NCBI GenBank assembly: GCA_034687125.1
Contig: JAQGBZ010000241.1
Span: 1-64,000 of the forward strand
DNA: 64,000 nucleotides
Origin: Neelides folsomi
Taxonomy: Eukaryota; Arthropoda; Collembola; Neelipleona; Neelidae
Direction of reading: 5' to 3'
Under the pieces are notes generated by a model. It worked only from the letters and a program-made list of their open reading frames with translations, was not told the DNA's origin and searched no databases. Positions 39,464 through 52,248 of this stretch are shown one piece after another (positions within the stretch are counted from its first letter, which is position 1; each line of letters starts with the position of its first letter). The position numbers and the translations under genes are program-made.

Positions 39464-40352
39464 ATGAAGATTTTCATTTACTTGTACGTATTTCTTGTCT
39501 TATTAAGCTCCTTCGTCTTGGGACTCCAAAGATGTAAGTATATATCTTTTTTAAATTCTAGTTATGATAATTATTATTATATATATTATTTACGAAGAGC
39601 TTAAGAAATGATTGTTGTTTAAAATTGACCTAGGGAATTACCAAATGGCTGGACTAAAGTCTCATAACTATTACCGTGCTGTACATGGATCTCCTCCACT
39701 ACGACTTGATTCAGCCGTTCGTCTTAATCTTTTTTATCTTAATTTAACGATTTTACTATTTTATATATAGTTCCAAATTGTCCTCTGCGTGTTGATAACC
39801 AATTGAAATTAACCAATTTTTGTTTTATTACAAGTAGTTATGTGCAGAAGCTCAGAAAAAAGCCGAATCTCTAGCAAGACAACGTGTGATTTGGCATATG
39901 CCGGGAAGGGGCTATGGGGAAAACTTGTATGGTGGAACTCACCGGCGAGATCTTTCCAAAACTGTCCAAGAAGCCGTGCGGAGATGGTACAAAGAAATTG
40001 AACTTTACAATTACAAATCTCCGGGATTTTCTTCCGGAACTGGTCATTTTACCGCTTTGGTTTGGAAGTCAACAAACGCATTAGGAATTGGAGCTGCGAC
40101 TATTAATGGGTAATTGAGAAAAAGTTATCAATTTTTAATCTGGTTTTTTATAAGTATTTAATATATGTCTCATTTAAGTATGCATAAGATACATTAAATG
40201 AGTGAAATATTTGTATAATGAAATTGTTAAATGATTTGTCAAACAGGTACACGGTAGTTGTGGCATGTTACAAACCAGCAGGGAATATCCCATACAAAAA
40301 GTACTTTTGGGAAAACGTGCGGCCCCCTATGAAGTTGCAATATTATGGATAA
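39464..40352 (+). CDS. Secreted CAP-domain protein, GAPR-1-like (CRISP/antigen 5/PR-1 superfamily)
   Basis: Exons 39464-39533, 39634-39716, 39838-40109 and 40247-40352 give 176 residues. A signal peptide (IYLYVFLVLLSSFVLG) is followed by a single compact CAP domain that aligns residue for residue with GAPR-1 around PPLRLDSALCAEAQKKAESLA. All four conserved acidic/histidine cavity positions are visible: WH in IWHMPGRGYGENL, the E of GENL, the E of RWYKEIELYNY, and the H of the CAP signature GHFTALVWKS. Unlike cytosolic GAPR-1 the protein should enter the secretory pathway. The exon 2 donor (GCC|GTTCGT) is poor but is fixed by the alignment. CAP proteins bind sterols or lipids; the role here is unknown. 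Confidence 0.9.
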
Positions 40353-40984
40353 AACTCGATTCCTCGGCCTAGCTAATTACTATGCTGCCTACTTGATTAA
40401 TTAACCTCTCATGTCTATTATATCAAAGGGTTCCGCTTGCTGGACACTTAAAATAATAGAGGATGTCGCCAAAGATTTGGACAATTCTCATTGATTATGT
40501 ATTTAACATGCTTAGAGAGAATTATCATTTGTTTCATATAATGTAAATAGGAGTTTTTGCTACCCAATCATCTCTTTTATGTGTTCATTCCTCCTCCTTA
40601 TATTTATTTTAATTACTCGTCTGGAGCTGGATGGATCTGTGTTATCAGTCTTATCAGGATTGAATGTAAACTTGTGCTAATTCGTACAATATCTTAATAA
40701 AATGATTTAAGTAAACGGACGATAAACTCAATTAAATGGAAATTTATTAGCACCCAAATTATTACATTTTATTTTTTAATACACATAATACCAAATTAAT
40801 ACTTATTTTAACTCAACATTTGCTCTACTTTTAACTATTTAAAGAAAAATTAAGAGTTTAATAAAAGTTGGTAAAATACTACTAGGAATAAGGTAGTAAT
40901 AACAATACAAATAGGTGAGGATATTTGTTATAGGCACACCTGGCATATTTGGTTAATATTTACTGTGAACATCTTTGTAATTTT
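40353..40984. other. Convergent 3' untranslated regions
   Basis: The CAP gene probably ends at the AATAAA at 40697-40702. The oppositely oriented PARP gene ends from the right at 40985, where an AATAAA on the minus strand overlaps its stop codon (40984-40989). No other gene is seen. Confidence 0.5.
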
Positions 40985-43900
40985 TTATTCATCAGATATA
41001 TCTTGTTCATCATGATGATCGCTATCACGATCACTATCATCGTCGTTACTATTATTAACTGGCAATATTGGATTAATACTTGTGCTGATCTCTCTCTGCA
41101 ATTTTTCACTTGGTGGTTGGCCAAAGTTGATGAGATATCTTATGCAGATTTGTTCGGGGTTGAAAACAATATATTCATTAAAATTGAGACCAAATTGAGA
41201 ATAATCCGAAGGATCACTCAATGACTTGTTTTCTATTTTCTTCCCTAATGGAATCTTGACGCCTGCAAAACACAAAAAATGTTAAAGATTTCAATATTTT
41301 TCTAATTAATTAATAAATATAATTACAATTCCGTTTAATATACAAATAGTTATTTACCATTCCAAATGATTGTTGTTCCTGGATCGGGGGAATAACGAGA
41401 ATCGGCAGTTTTTAAACTCTGACAATCATTTGGCATCTTTTTATTTTTGTTCATTATCTCTAGATTATCTCTCAAGTAAACTGGATGGACTTTCCCTAAA
41501 GCTACTTCACAAAGAAAAATGAAACTGTCCTCATCGTTCCAATCACAATAATTTTCACTTTTTTCAAAGAGATCTGCAAAATAGATCCCCTAAAAATAAA
41601 ATGAATTGATATTAAAAATTAAAAATGAATTTACATATCAAGGAGAAGAATATCTAACAATGTTTAAATTAAAAATGTAATAAAATAATAATAATTTTAA
41701 AATGGATTTTTTCCAAATACCTTTCCAAATAAATCCCCACTTATTTCTGCACCAAGAGGAGCAACTTGGAGTCCTTTGTTCAGAATTGAAAGTACATGCT
41801 TTCCTTTAGTTCCATGCCATAAAAGCCATCGGTTTTGGAAATTAAGGTTCTTCATCGTAACTTCTTCCTCTTTCCGGTTGACACGATAAATTCCTTTGAC
41901 CAATGGCTTCTTTGAAGCTGTATTCTCAATGTATTGGAGAAGGAGCTGAGTTTCGAGGGAGTCAGTTGATTCAAAGGGAGTTAATTGAACTGGAAGGTTT
42001 TTGTAAATGTAATGAAACGGATTCCTCGTTTGAATGTGGAGTTGGGCAGCTAAGAGAATTTTATTTGCAAATTCAAGTTGTAAAAGATCAAACAATATTT
42101 GCTGCTTATCTTCCAAATCTCGAGGCTGTAACATCGGAGTGAGTCGTTCCGAGAGAAAGCCATTGAATGGAATCCAGGTGTAAAATTGTTCACTCATGTT
42201 AATAAGTTCCATTGTTAATTTATCGAATTCTTCCTTTTTATTGCGATTCATTTTTTTGCGTTCTTTCACTTTCATTTCAATTTCTCCCAAAAGTTTTTCA
42301 GCTGTAAAAATTAATAACATTAAAGTAAAATAAATTTCATATTTAAATCACAATGCATCCAATATAATACTAATTAAAATAAAATAATAATATTAGTAAT
42401 AAAGGTTAAAACATACCTTCTTTCAATGTGTCATAAGAAATGTTAAAATCATTTGTTTGGGTTGAGTCATTTTCATAAGAATTTGGAACAACGTAATGAA
42501 CTCCAGTAATTTTCTTCACAATTTCTAAGATGTTTTTGGGTAAAGGAGAAGAAATCGTTGATTCTTCCATTGCTTTCACATCCGGTTGGATTCTTCTCCT
42601 CAATAAGGTTTCATTTGTAATGTCAATGTTGACAAGTCTGTACTTTTTGGGCATTTCTTCAAACGTCTTGGTCTTCACAGAATCCCACGAATTTCCAGTT
42701 TTGGATTTAAAAATTTTGAGAAATTCTTTAATCCCATCTTCGAGAGTTGGAAATGGAGTTTTTTGGTGCATTCCTTCTTCGCCTACTCGTCCCCAACGTG
42801 TAAGCAAAACAATTAATTTCTTCCCAACATTTTCCTCTACAAGTTGCATTTTGTAAAAATTGTAAAGTCCATAATATCCATACGTGGAATCATAATGACT
42901 CAAAAGGGTCGTGAAAGGGAATTGATCTTGATCTGTTAAAACGTTCCAGCGTCCTTTTTTGCCATCAGATTCAAAAAGTTTATCTGGGCGAAGCCACAAC
43001 TTCAGATTCATTTCTTCTTTCATCATCGACTCAAGTAATTGATTCGTCATTTGTTCAGCATCTGAGTTAATATCATTCTCAGGAGAAAATAAATCAACAT
43101 TGCTTTTGGAATTCAATTCACCTTCGACATAGCGATCTGAACGTTTAAGATGCTTTGAAAAAGCAGCGTGCAATTCATTATTTTTGAGGTTTTGGGCTTC
43201 TTCAAGAGCTTTCTCGTTACATGAAGCTCCGTTTTCGATCAAAAGAGTTAAAATAACAATGCTTAAATGATAAGTGATTTTTGATGGAAATGGATGGAGC
43301 AAATAGTCAATCACAGTTTGACCTTTTTTATCAACTGCTTTCATATCAATTTTTGAATTATTTCTAGATTTCTTTGAACTTTTAAGATCCCAAGGTTTAG
43401 AATCGGTCTCAGGGTTGTAAGATGGATTTAAAAGTAATTTAACCATCTTGATATCATTCTAAATTGATAAAATTGAAAATTAATTATTTTGTGTTCAATA
43501 AATTAATTATTAATTATTAAATAGAATTTTTGAATTTTATTTAAAAGAAGTATCTTTGTGTTTTGTTGGATTATCATTTCGTAGTTAATAATTTGAACAA
43601 AATGTGTTACTTACTTGTCTTACTGCATGCATCATTGCAGTTGTTCCATTTTCATCAACTAAATTGACATCAATCTTGAAATGAGCTGAATTAAGGAGCC
43701 ATTTAACATTTCCATAATTTCCACGAATTACTTCAGCAATCAATGGAGAATAAATTGAAGCGAACTTGGGGTTCAATTCGTTTTCAAACCTCACACCTGG
43801 ATAAATTCCCCCACACATTGGGAATTTTGACAAAACATTTGCATTCGTAGTTTGATAACGAAATAAATTCTTTGCAAAATTCTTTGCTTCTTTTCCCAAT

Positions 43901-46900
43901 TCTCCACCGTTCCAAAACATCCCAGAGAATGGAGATCGTCCAAGTTGGTCAATATTCACACCCTCACAATTCGTTTCATCAAAATTAAGCAATTCCTCAC
44001 AAAATCCAAAATTCCCATTAATTGTTCCATGTGTCAACGGAGATGTTTTATAAATTTTGTCCGATTCATCCAATTTCACATTTTTGCTTATAAACGTGTC
44101 GAAAATTCTTTTTTGAACTCCGAAATCCGCTTTGTCGCTGCTTCCCACATTTGTCCATGAAGAATGGACAGCCAAATAGTGGATTAAATTCATTGAGCTT
44201 TCCTTCAAATCCAATTCGCTTTCTGAAGCTCTTTCCACTAATTTTGCAGTCAGTTTGAATCTTTTTGTTTTAAGAGCTGCTTCAATTGCTTCTCCAATTC
44301 CTCTCCCATCTCCTCTCATCTCCTCCATAATTAAATACAAAAGCCCATGCCAATCCTTCTTTACAATGTTTTCCACTATTTTTTCTTCTGCTTCTTTTGA
44401 CTTGTTCAAATTTTCTTCATTTATTGAATGAGCCCAACGCCATTTATCAACATTGTTCGATTGATCATCAATTTTTGGAATCGGATGAAGATTCTTTGAA
44501 TAATCCCCTCCAAGTTGAAGCAAATAAAGTGCCATTGATTCGTGTCCGTGTTTAACTGCTAAACCAAATGGAGTATTTCCATTTCCATCTTCTAAATTCA
44601 CATCATTTACTTTTTCAACATTCGCGGTCATCTTCAATTGGTTTAATAACAAAGATGCTGAAATTGTCGAACCTCTCATTGCAGCATAATGAATTGGCAT
44701 TGAGTTAAAGGAATCTCGAAGCTTCACTTCTGCTTCAAATCCGTTCGTTTTCATTGAATTGATGAGAATTGCAACAAGTTCAAGAGGATCCATAAAAGAA
44801 CTTTCCATATGTTTACCAATTTTAACAAAAGCATAGTGAAGAGGAATTCTCCCATGGACATCCCGAATGTTCACTGAAGCTCCGGCTTTAATCAAAGCGT
44901 CTTCGAAATCATAAGAAGCGTCAGTTTCACCGCGACGATAATTTGCACACAAATGTAAAGCTGTTCGTCCTCTTTTATTCTGTATATTCAAATTGTAGGA
45001 TTTTTTCACTAAAAAGGTCAAACAGTCATTTGCAAATGGAAGTTCGGGATTTGCTGCTAAATAATGTAAAATTGAATTCCCAGTTTTTTCATCAACTTCT
45101 GTCACATTTGCTCCTTTTTTCATTAAGAGATGAACCAGGGCGAAATTCCTCCTTTGTTTTTCACCTTCAATGAGCAAAAGATGACGTTTTTCTTTTCCAA
45201 CTTGGAAATTCACATCTGCACCAGCGTTGATGAAGAGTTTGGAATTCTCAAAGTTTCCATTTAAAATTGAAATTCCAAGTGGAGTTTGAAGTTCTTTATT
45301 TACTGGGTCCCAATTTGATTTGTTAAATCCAATAAGGATCTTTAAAACTTCCATTGAAAGTGAAGCACCAAGATGAAGAGCGAAATTTTCATTTTCATCT
45401 TTTATTTCTTGAAGAACATCAGAAGACAGTTTTTGTAGTAGAAATTGTAAGAATGGAATTGCTCGCTTTTTCATTACGCTTCCTTTCCCTCTAAAGTCAT
45501 TTTCATATGAAGACAAGTTCTTCTTTAAAAGCGTAAGAAGAAGCAGCAAAGGTGTTTGCCCATTGGAGTTGAATTCTTTTGCTAATTGTTTTAATGGTTG
45601 CACCACGGCAGTTGAAGCTTTGTTTAAGATTGGTGTGATATCCATTTTATTCATATTGAGGATGATTGGGATCATCAAATGAAGGCAATTTTCATTCTTG
45701 TTGTTAAAATCATTTGGGAGTTGATTCGTATAGTCGAAGAAGGCTTCAAACAAATTTAATGTTCCAAGTCGGACAGAAAGAAGAAACGGAGATTCTCCAT
45801 CTTCATTTTGTTCAAATGGGGAAGCTCCTCTTTCCAATAGTATCTTTGTTGCTTCTTTCACCTTTAGGTTTTCTTTATATTCCCTGAGCCTCATTTCCAA
45901 AGTGTTTTCTTCGCAATATGCCAAATAATGCAACTAAAAATTGAAATTCACTGTAATTATTTAGTGATCTATTTAAAATTAACTTGTTTATATTAAAAAT
46001 AATTTTAATTATATAATTAGCAAAAAATAAATATTGAAACTTCCTTACAGCAGTATTTCCTTTATGATCTTTCACATTTGGATTCGCGCCATAAGTCTCC
46101 AGGAGTGTTTTTACCCTTGAGACGAATGAAGTATCGCTGAGCTTTGTCTTACAAGTCTGCATGAGCAGCGTCGATCCTAAAAAGATATACAAAATATTAT
46201 CAATCCAAACATTCATTTACCACAACGCAAATGACAATAATTTATGGTAATTAAAGTTAAAAATCAAAATCTTGAGAAATTTTGGGGTAATAAAGAACAA
46301 TATAGTAGTGACATCTGGGAAATTCAAAACTGTTCAATTCAAGATAAAAATATATCAGAAAATAATTTTATTACAATGCTAGGTGGCGACACTATATTAT
46401 TCTACAATGCCCCAAAATAAATCGAGAATAAATATTTTACCTTCCGAATCATTCACTGCAGCATCAATATTTGCTCCAGGGATTTTAAGTATTTCCGCAA
46501 CAAGTCCCATATGACCTTTCATGAACGCAATGGCAATCGGTGGAATTTTCCATTCATTCAAATCATCATTTGGAGTTAATCCAGCTTCAATTAGCAGTTT
46601 AAAGGTAAAGTACCAGCCATAAGCAACGGCATAATGCATAAGGGAATTTCCGCTTGTGTCCCTCACTTTGACCTTTGCTCCTTGTGAAATCAAATAAGAG
46701 GCAACGTGTGTGTGGCCGTTGATTACAGCGTAAGTTAAAGCTGTTCGTTTTCTTCGGTCCACAAGTTCCTTCTTCACATTGACCTCCTCAATTAAATATT
46801 TGACAACCGGGAGGAATCCCCCTTTGCTGGCCAAAATCAATGGAGTCATTTTCTCCAATTTGGGATTTTTCATTGGAATGTTTGGATCTGCTCCTTTTTG

Positions 46901-48679
46901 AACGAGTAATTTCACGACTTCTAAATGTCCTTCTTCTGATGCAACATGAAATGGAGTCTTTTTCAATTTATTGAGTTGACAAAGGAAAAACGGTTCGCTT
47001 TTCCCTTTTGGCTTTTTTCTTCCACCTTCTTCCTCATCATCTTCATCGTCTCCTGCAGAGGCTTGAACATCACCAAAAGCTTCAAGAATCGCTTTAACAT
47101 TGTGAGCTTTTCCAGCTTTAGCTGCAATGTGCAATGGAGTGTCTCCGTCTTTGGTGACTGAATTCAAAGTTCCAATTCCTCCCCTTGAAATCAAAAGCTT
47201 AAGTGTAGCCGAAGCACTGCAAAGAGCAGCGTAATGTGCCGGAGTCCAATGACCCGTATCTTGGATATTAAAGCTTGAATTGACATTGAGAAGCTGGGCC
47301 AAATAATATGGATTAGGATTAATTGCTGCACAGTGCAAGGGAGTCACTCGTTGATTATCCATGGCCATTTTCCCCACAGATACCATTTTTATAGGAATGC
47401 TAAATGGTTCCTTTTCTCCTTTTCTCAAATTCAAAGAATCTTCATGAAGTTTGTTAAATCCAAATCCTCCTCTTTTAGTTGCTTCTTTGATCCAATAAGC
47501 CGCTTTCTCAAGATCTCCATTCCTCATCATCTCACACACGTTTCCACAAGCATCATTGTCCCAATATTCATCTTGGTCGTCCTTTTTAAACAAAGTTGTC
47601 GAAGCTTTTTTATAAAATTCAATACTGCATTTTGACTCGAGCAATTTATGCAAAACTTCTCTTTTTGTATAAGGTTGTCCAAAATTGTAATTGGAGTAAT
47701 TGGAGGAATCGAGCAGAAATGCTTTATTTCCTTCTTTCCCTCCCCGAGCAATGTTAACTGATTTGATATGATGGCCAAACATTCTTCGTGAAGCTCGGCC
47801 AGTTTTTTCTTCTTCTAAAAGCAAATCGGGCATTTGAGCGTATAAGCTCTCCCCACTTTTAACTTTATCCCAATCGCTTTTATTTGTCAAGAGTTTCAAT
47901 GATGCTAAATCCTCATTCTCAATTGCATATTCAATTGCAGCTTTTTCGGTCTCAAGAGCTCGAGGAACTCTCAAGGAGCAGATTTGTTTCCGATCTTTTA
48001 TTAAATTTTCCAACATGGAATGATCCTTCATTATCACGGCTCGAATGATAAGCTTTGAATGAGCCAATGTTGAAATGAATGGCAAAGAGGCCTTTGACTC
48101 AAACATTGGATCTTTCTCGTATAAAGTGACGGTGGATTCAACTTTCTTTCGCTTCTTATTCTTCTGTTGACTTTTGATTTCCTCTTCTTTTCCATCTTCT
48201 TCGCTATCTTTTTTACTCTTACGTTTACGCTTTTTAGAAGTAGTTTTAGTCTCTTCTTCGCTCATTTCATTCCCTGAGATTCCAGAATCATCATCGGGAA
48301 CTTTAGCCTTTCCGCGTTTGTTTTTGCTCGGACTTTTTGGTGATGGAGTCGGCAATGTTGAATGCTTTTTCCGAATATTTGGAGTTCTTTTGGTTTTTGC
48401 TATTTTTGCTTTTAGGGTATTAAGCGGAGTTATATTTTGTGTTTTACCTTTTTTCTTATCCTTCTTTTGGATGGACTTCGTGGGAATTGGAGTTGATGCT
48501 AAGAAGTCGGAGAATTCCTTGAATATGTGAACTAATGAGTCTGAGGATTGGAATGGAACAGTTTGACTTTTTGCACGTTTTGATGAACGAACTTCACTGA
48601 CCATCTTACTTTTTCGCTTCAATTCGCGTTTCGGCTTTTTGACAACCTCCTCTTTCTTCCTTTTAATTATTCTTCCCAT
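40985..48679 (-). CDS. pme-5: Ankyrin-repeat, WGR and PARP catalytic protein, PME-5/tankyrase-like poly(ADP-ribose) polymerase
   Basis: Transfers ADP-ribose from NAD to protein targets, probably nuclear. Exons in transcript order: 48679-46441, 46176-46049, 45933-43615, 43458-42417, 42301-41721, 41589-41358, 41262-40985. All phases agree, giving 2,272 residues. The first 200 residues are very basic with repeated KKRK-type nuclear signals. A long ankyrin array follows (for example TPLHCAAINPNPYYLAQLL, TPLHIAAKAGKAHNVKAIL, GNTALHYLAYC). Next come a WGR domain (KLIVLLTRWGRVGEEGMH), a PARP regulatory helical domain (FYTWIPF) and the catalytic domain. Its H-Y-E triad is visible in LLWHGTKG, GIYFADLFEKSENYC and GLNFNEYIVFN, so it should be active. 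Domain order and length match nematode PME-5 rather than vertebrate tankyrase, which has a SAM domain and no WGR. The tail is aspartate/serine-rich. Confidence 0.94.
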
Positions 48680-50023
48680 TTTATTTACGCGAATTGGATA
48701 ATGAATTAAAGTTTTGGTTCTGAATAAAAGGACTCAAATGAGAATCCAGGCACGTTTTATACAAATTAAATATCTTATCTCATTTGAAGGTCGATAATTA
48801 TACAATTTAAACACGTTTATAATTTGATGATTTCCATCAAGAATTGTCCGGTTTTACTATTTATCAATAGAATGAGAAATTATCTAAATTAGAAAAGCAC
48901 GTTTGCTCGTTTTATTGATCGGGCTATCAGCTAATATACTAATAAAGATATCCACATTCTTGTGTGGGCTTTACACTTGAAGCATATTATAAACTCAAAC
49001 TCCACAATAATATTTATACGGATTTCACTCTTTCTAATTTGTAACAAATTAGATTGATAAAAGCACCAAAGATAAGATGTCTCAAAGTCAGTGTGTAGTG
49101 ATGTCAAAGTTGGATGTAACAATGAATGGTTCGATCGAAACTTTGCGAATTTATAGGAATTGAAGTGGTTTGGATTCGAGCAAGTCAAATCCTGAATGAA
49201 AAGAGTATGAATCATTGAGTGGAGTTGTGCACAAAAAATTCGCAAACCCCTTTCAGTATAGCACAATGTACATGACTCGCCACAGTATAATGTGATGGGA
49301 AGATGGGATATAAGCACTTGCTTGTGGTGGGAATAAGTCTAATAGCTACAGTTGTAGCTGCAAGTTGAAGCATGAGAAGAAACACATGGGTTTATGTGGG
49401 CGAAGGTCACCTTTACTCGCCTTGTAAAATCTACATTACATTTAGCCATTTCATAGAATTCCCTAATGACAATGCAGAGGAAATTATTTATACCTACTTA
49501 CACAAAGACATTCGTTCGTGTATGAAAAAATTTCTAAACCATTAAAAAGTTGCGTTTTTTGACTAATGGTAAATAAATATTCATAATTGGAAAGTAATAT
49601 TAGATATGCCAAAATACCAATGCATTGTAATATGGATTTAATAGGAATGTTTATAATTTTACCACTTGAACACCCGTTATAGGTAAATGATGATGTAGTT
49701 AATAATTATTTACTAAATATTAAAAGTTAAAATTGATAGAATAATAAATCTTACCAATTTATTTCCAAAATGTCCGTTAAGTACAATACGTAAGTATTAT
49801 GTATAATAATAAAATCCCATTTACATAAAACGAGATGAATTATTAATTAATTAACTTTGAGAGATTTTTAAACCCTCATAATTATAATAGAATAAACATC
49901 AGTATATTCTCAATAATATAAAAACATTCTTTGATTAATCATTATTAAATAAATATTAATATTATATAATCTTGCAAATGCTGAGGTTGAGGTAGAACCT
50001 TCAATTAGCAAATACTTTAGCAT
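48680..50023. other. Intergenic, no gene seen
   Basis: Upstream region of the PARP gene and downstream region of RABL6, both on the minus strand. AT-rich. A 128-codon minus frame at 48931-49317 has no protein-like features. No clear TATA box was identified. Confidence 0.5.
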
Positions 50024-52248
50024 TTACAGTTCTTCATAAGCACCTTCTTCCTTAACTCCAGCTTCATCATCTCCGTTAAGGAAATCTTGCAAACTTTGAC
50101 TTTCCCTTTCCTTCTTCTTGTGTTTCTTCTTATGAGACTTCTTTGGTTTTTCTTCTTTCCTTTCAGGAATTCCTTTAAAGAAATCGTCATCAATCGGCTC
50201 TATTGTTTTAAGAGGAATTTGTCGTTGCGGTTCCTCAACTTCTTCCTCGTCTGAAGAAACTTTAATGTCATCTCTTGCTATCTCAATTTTACCGAATGAT
50301 TCAGGGATAAAATCATCAACGTATGATGCGACCAGAGGATTTGTACCCACGGCACCTTCTTCATCGCTGCTGTCAAGAGCTAAACCATTATTCTTAGGTT
50401 CATTGTAGTTAATTTGGTCATCGAGGAATCCATCAAATTTTCCTTCAATGTCAGGCATGAAGTCATCAATTGGATCAAGTGGTCGTTTAATCTTTGGTTC
50501 TGATTGTTTCGGCTGTTGAGTATTTGTTTTTTGTAATTGCTTTGTGTCATTTTGTTTGCTTTGATTCCCCTCGTTAGCACCATTTGCAGAATTGCTGCCT
50601 GTCTTGGAATTCTTTTTAGCTTCGTTGTGCACAATTTGTTGAAGAGCTTTTTCCACATTTGGTGGAGGTTTTTGCTGTGATTCGACTTCTGGTATTTCTT
50701 TGTTGATCAATGGAAGAATTTTGGCTGTTAGTTTACTTTCAGCTTCTGCCTTTTCTTTTAATGCTCTTTCGTTGGCAAGAGCTTGGGCCTCAGAAAGGGG
50801 AATTTTAGGAGGACTCATCGCGTCAGCAATTTGCCTACGTTTTGCACTCAAACCTTCGATGAACCTAAAAGAAAAAGCCAATTAAAATATTATTAATTTA
50901 ATAAATTATTTACTTTTAAAGTTTAGAGTTTTAAAGGTTTTCGCCAGACTTTAATACATATAGTAGGTATTAGTTTTCGTATATACTATTGATTAAAATA
51001 TTGAAATACTTATTGATCACTAATAAGGTACTACATATTTGAATTAAAATTGTTTACTTACATGTCATAATTAGCATCGTCACTCTCTGCGTAAAGTTCA
51101 AGCTCTTGAGCCGTTACGAGATTTTCTTGTCGATTTGTTTCTAATTGCTTCAACAAGGTTTCCTTCTGAAGTTGCAAAAATGGCAAATTGAAAAATTTAT
51201 GGATGAATTTGAGACCAAAGCCATTTCTCATTGACGACTCGGCATATCTGATCTCTGCATCTGAATTTCTATCTCTTTCTCCATTTTCATACAAGCTTTC
51301 AATAAAATAATTGACTGTGTCTCCGGCGGTTGCTCTATGATGTCCCATGTCTCGATGATTTCCCAGAATTAATATTGGAATGTGATGGGGAACAGAACTG
51401 ACTTCACGTTTTACGTAATCATAAGTCCTAAATAAATAATAAGAGTTTCACGTTATTAAATCTTTAACCACACTACCAAGATAAAGTGATAGAATGAATT
51501 TTATTTATTAAATTATTTAAAACTTTCATACCAATTTTTTGTAATATCAAATACAAAGATGACTCCATTCGTTCCTTTGTACACGTCAAGAAAAGAAGCG
51601 TCGAGTCCAATTGCCTCAACGGCTTCATCAGCACCATCATCTCCACCACCACCAGCACCATTGTTTATCTTAAGTTTGTTCCCAAGGTTCTTCTTCTTCT
51701 TAGCTTTGTCAACCACGTCCCAAACTTCGACTTTCACAACATCGTCTGTAGTCTTATAATTCCATTGTATGCTCGCCACTTGAATTTCATCGGTTGGAAT
51801 ATATTCCTCAATAAAATTGAGCCCTTGGAGTCTTCGGAACAATGAACTTTTCCCAGAATTACGATCTCCCTTCAAAATGATCTTCACTGTGAAATAAACA
51901 AAACTTGGTCAATTTTAACAAATTAGATGATGTTAAGAGATTGAATAATTAAAATAAGAGCTCATCAGATAATAAGCGGAAGATGCAGGCAAAGTATTCG
52001 TCATTATTCATAAGACGCAAATTGACTCATCATATAAGCTCTTTGTAAGTATCGAACCTCCGGCCACCCTCCAGCCTTTTGAGCTGGGTGATAACCATTA
52101 GGCCAAAAACACACTCACTATTGTATTGAACTCCTTTGGCGAATTTCTTCTGGAGCGAGGATGACATTGTTGAAAGCCCATTCCCAGCTGGGAATCCAAC
52201 TCCAGGCTCATTGTTTCGACTCGTTAATCTTTTAAGGGCGGAAAACAT
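50024..52248 (-). CDS. RABL6: RABL6 (Parf), Rab-like atypical GTPase
   Basis: Exons in transcript order 52248-52119, 51886-51532, 51427-51062 and 50864-50024 give 563 residues. The N-terminus is MFSALKRLTSRNNEP. The GTPase fold follows with P-loop GDRNSGKSSLFRRLQGL, switch region around EYIPTDEIQVASIQWNYK, and VEVWDVVDKAKKK, where the usual DxxG glycine is replaced as is typical of RABL6. The base-recognition loop is ILGNHRDMGHHR. The C-terminal half is disordered, glutamine- and acid-rich, with repeated PIDDFMPD/DDFIPESFGKIEIA phrases and a lysine-rich KKSHKKKHKKKERE cluster near the end. The human protein is longer, about 730 residues. It has been linked to cell proliferation and ARF/p53-related control in vertebrates; the role here is inferred only from orthology. 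Confidence 0.93.
52038..52112 (-). other. tRNA-like relic or SINE head in RABL6 intron 1
   Basis: On the minus strand a 75-base stretch holds an A-box-like TGGCCTAATGGTTATCA and a B-box-like GGTTCGATAC. Their spacing is tRNA-like. A CCAGC/GCTGG stem bears a seven-base loop, and the ends (GTGTTTT and AAAGAGC) pair with one mismatch. The D-stem does not pair and the loop lacks the usual T33. It therefore reads as a decayed tRNA or a tRNA-derived repeat rather than a working tRNA gene. Confidence 0.3.

Noticed and set aside
41903-42142. Plus-strand frames antisense to the PARP, Rictor and RABL6 exons
   Set aside because: Shadows of strongly supported minus-strand exons.
48931-49317. 128-codon minus-strand frame between PARP and RABL6
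   Set aside because: No domain, irregular composition rich in I, S and F, no neighbouring exons or promoter signals.
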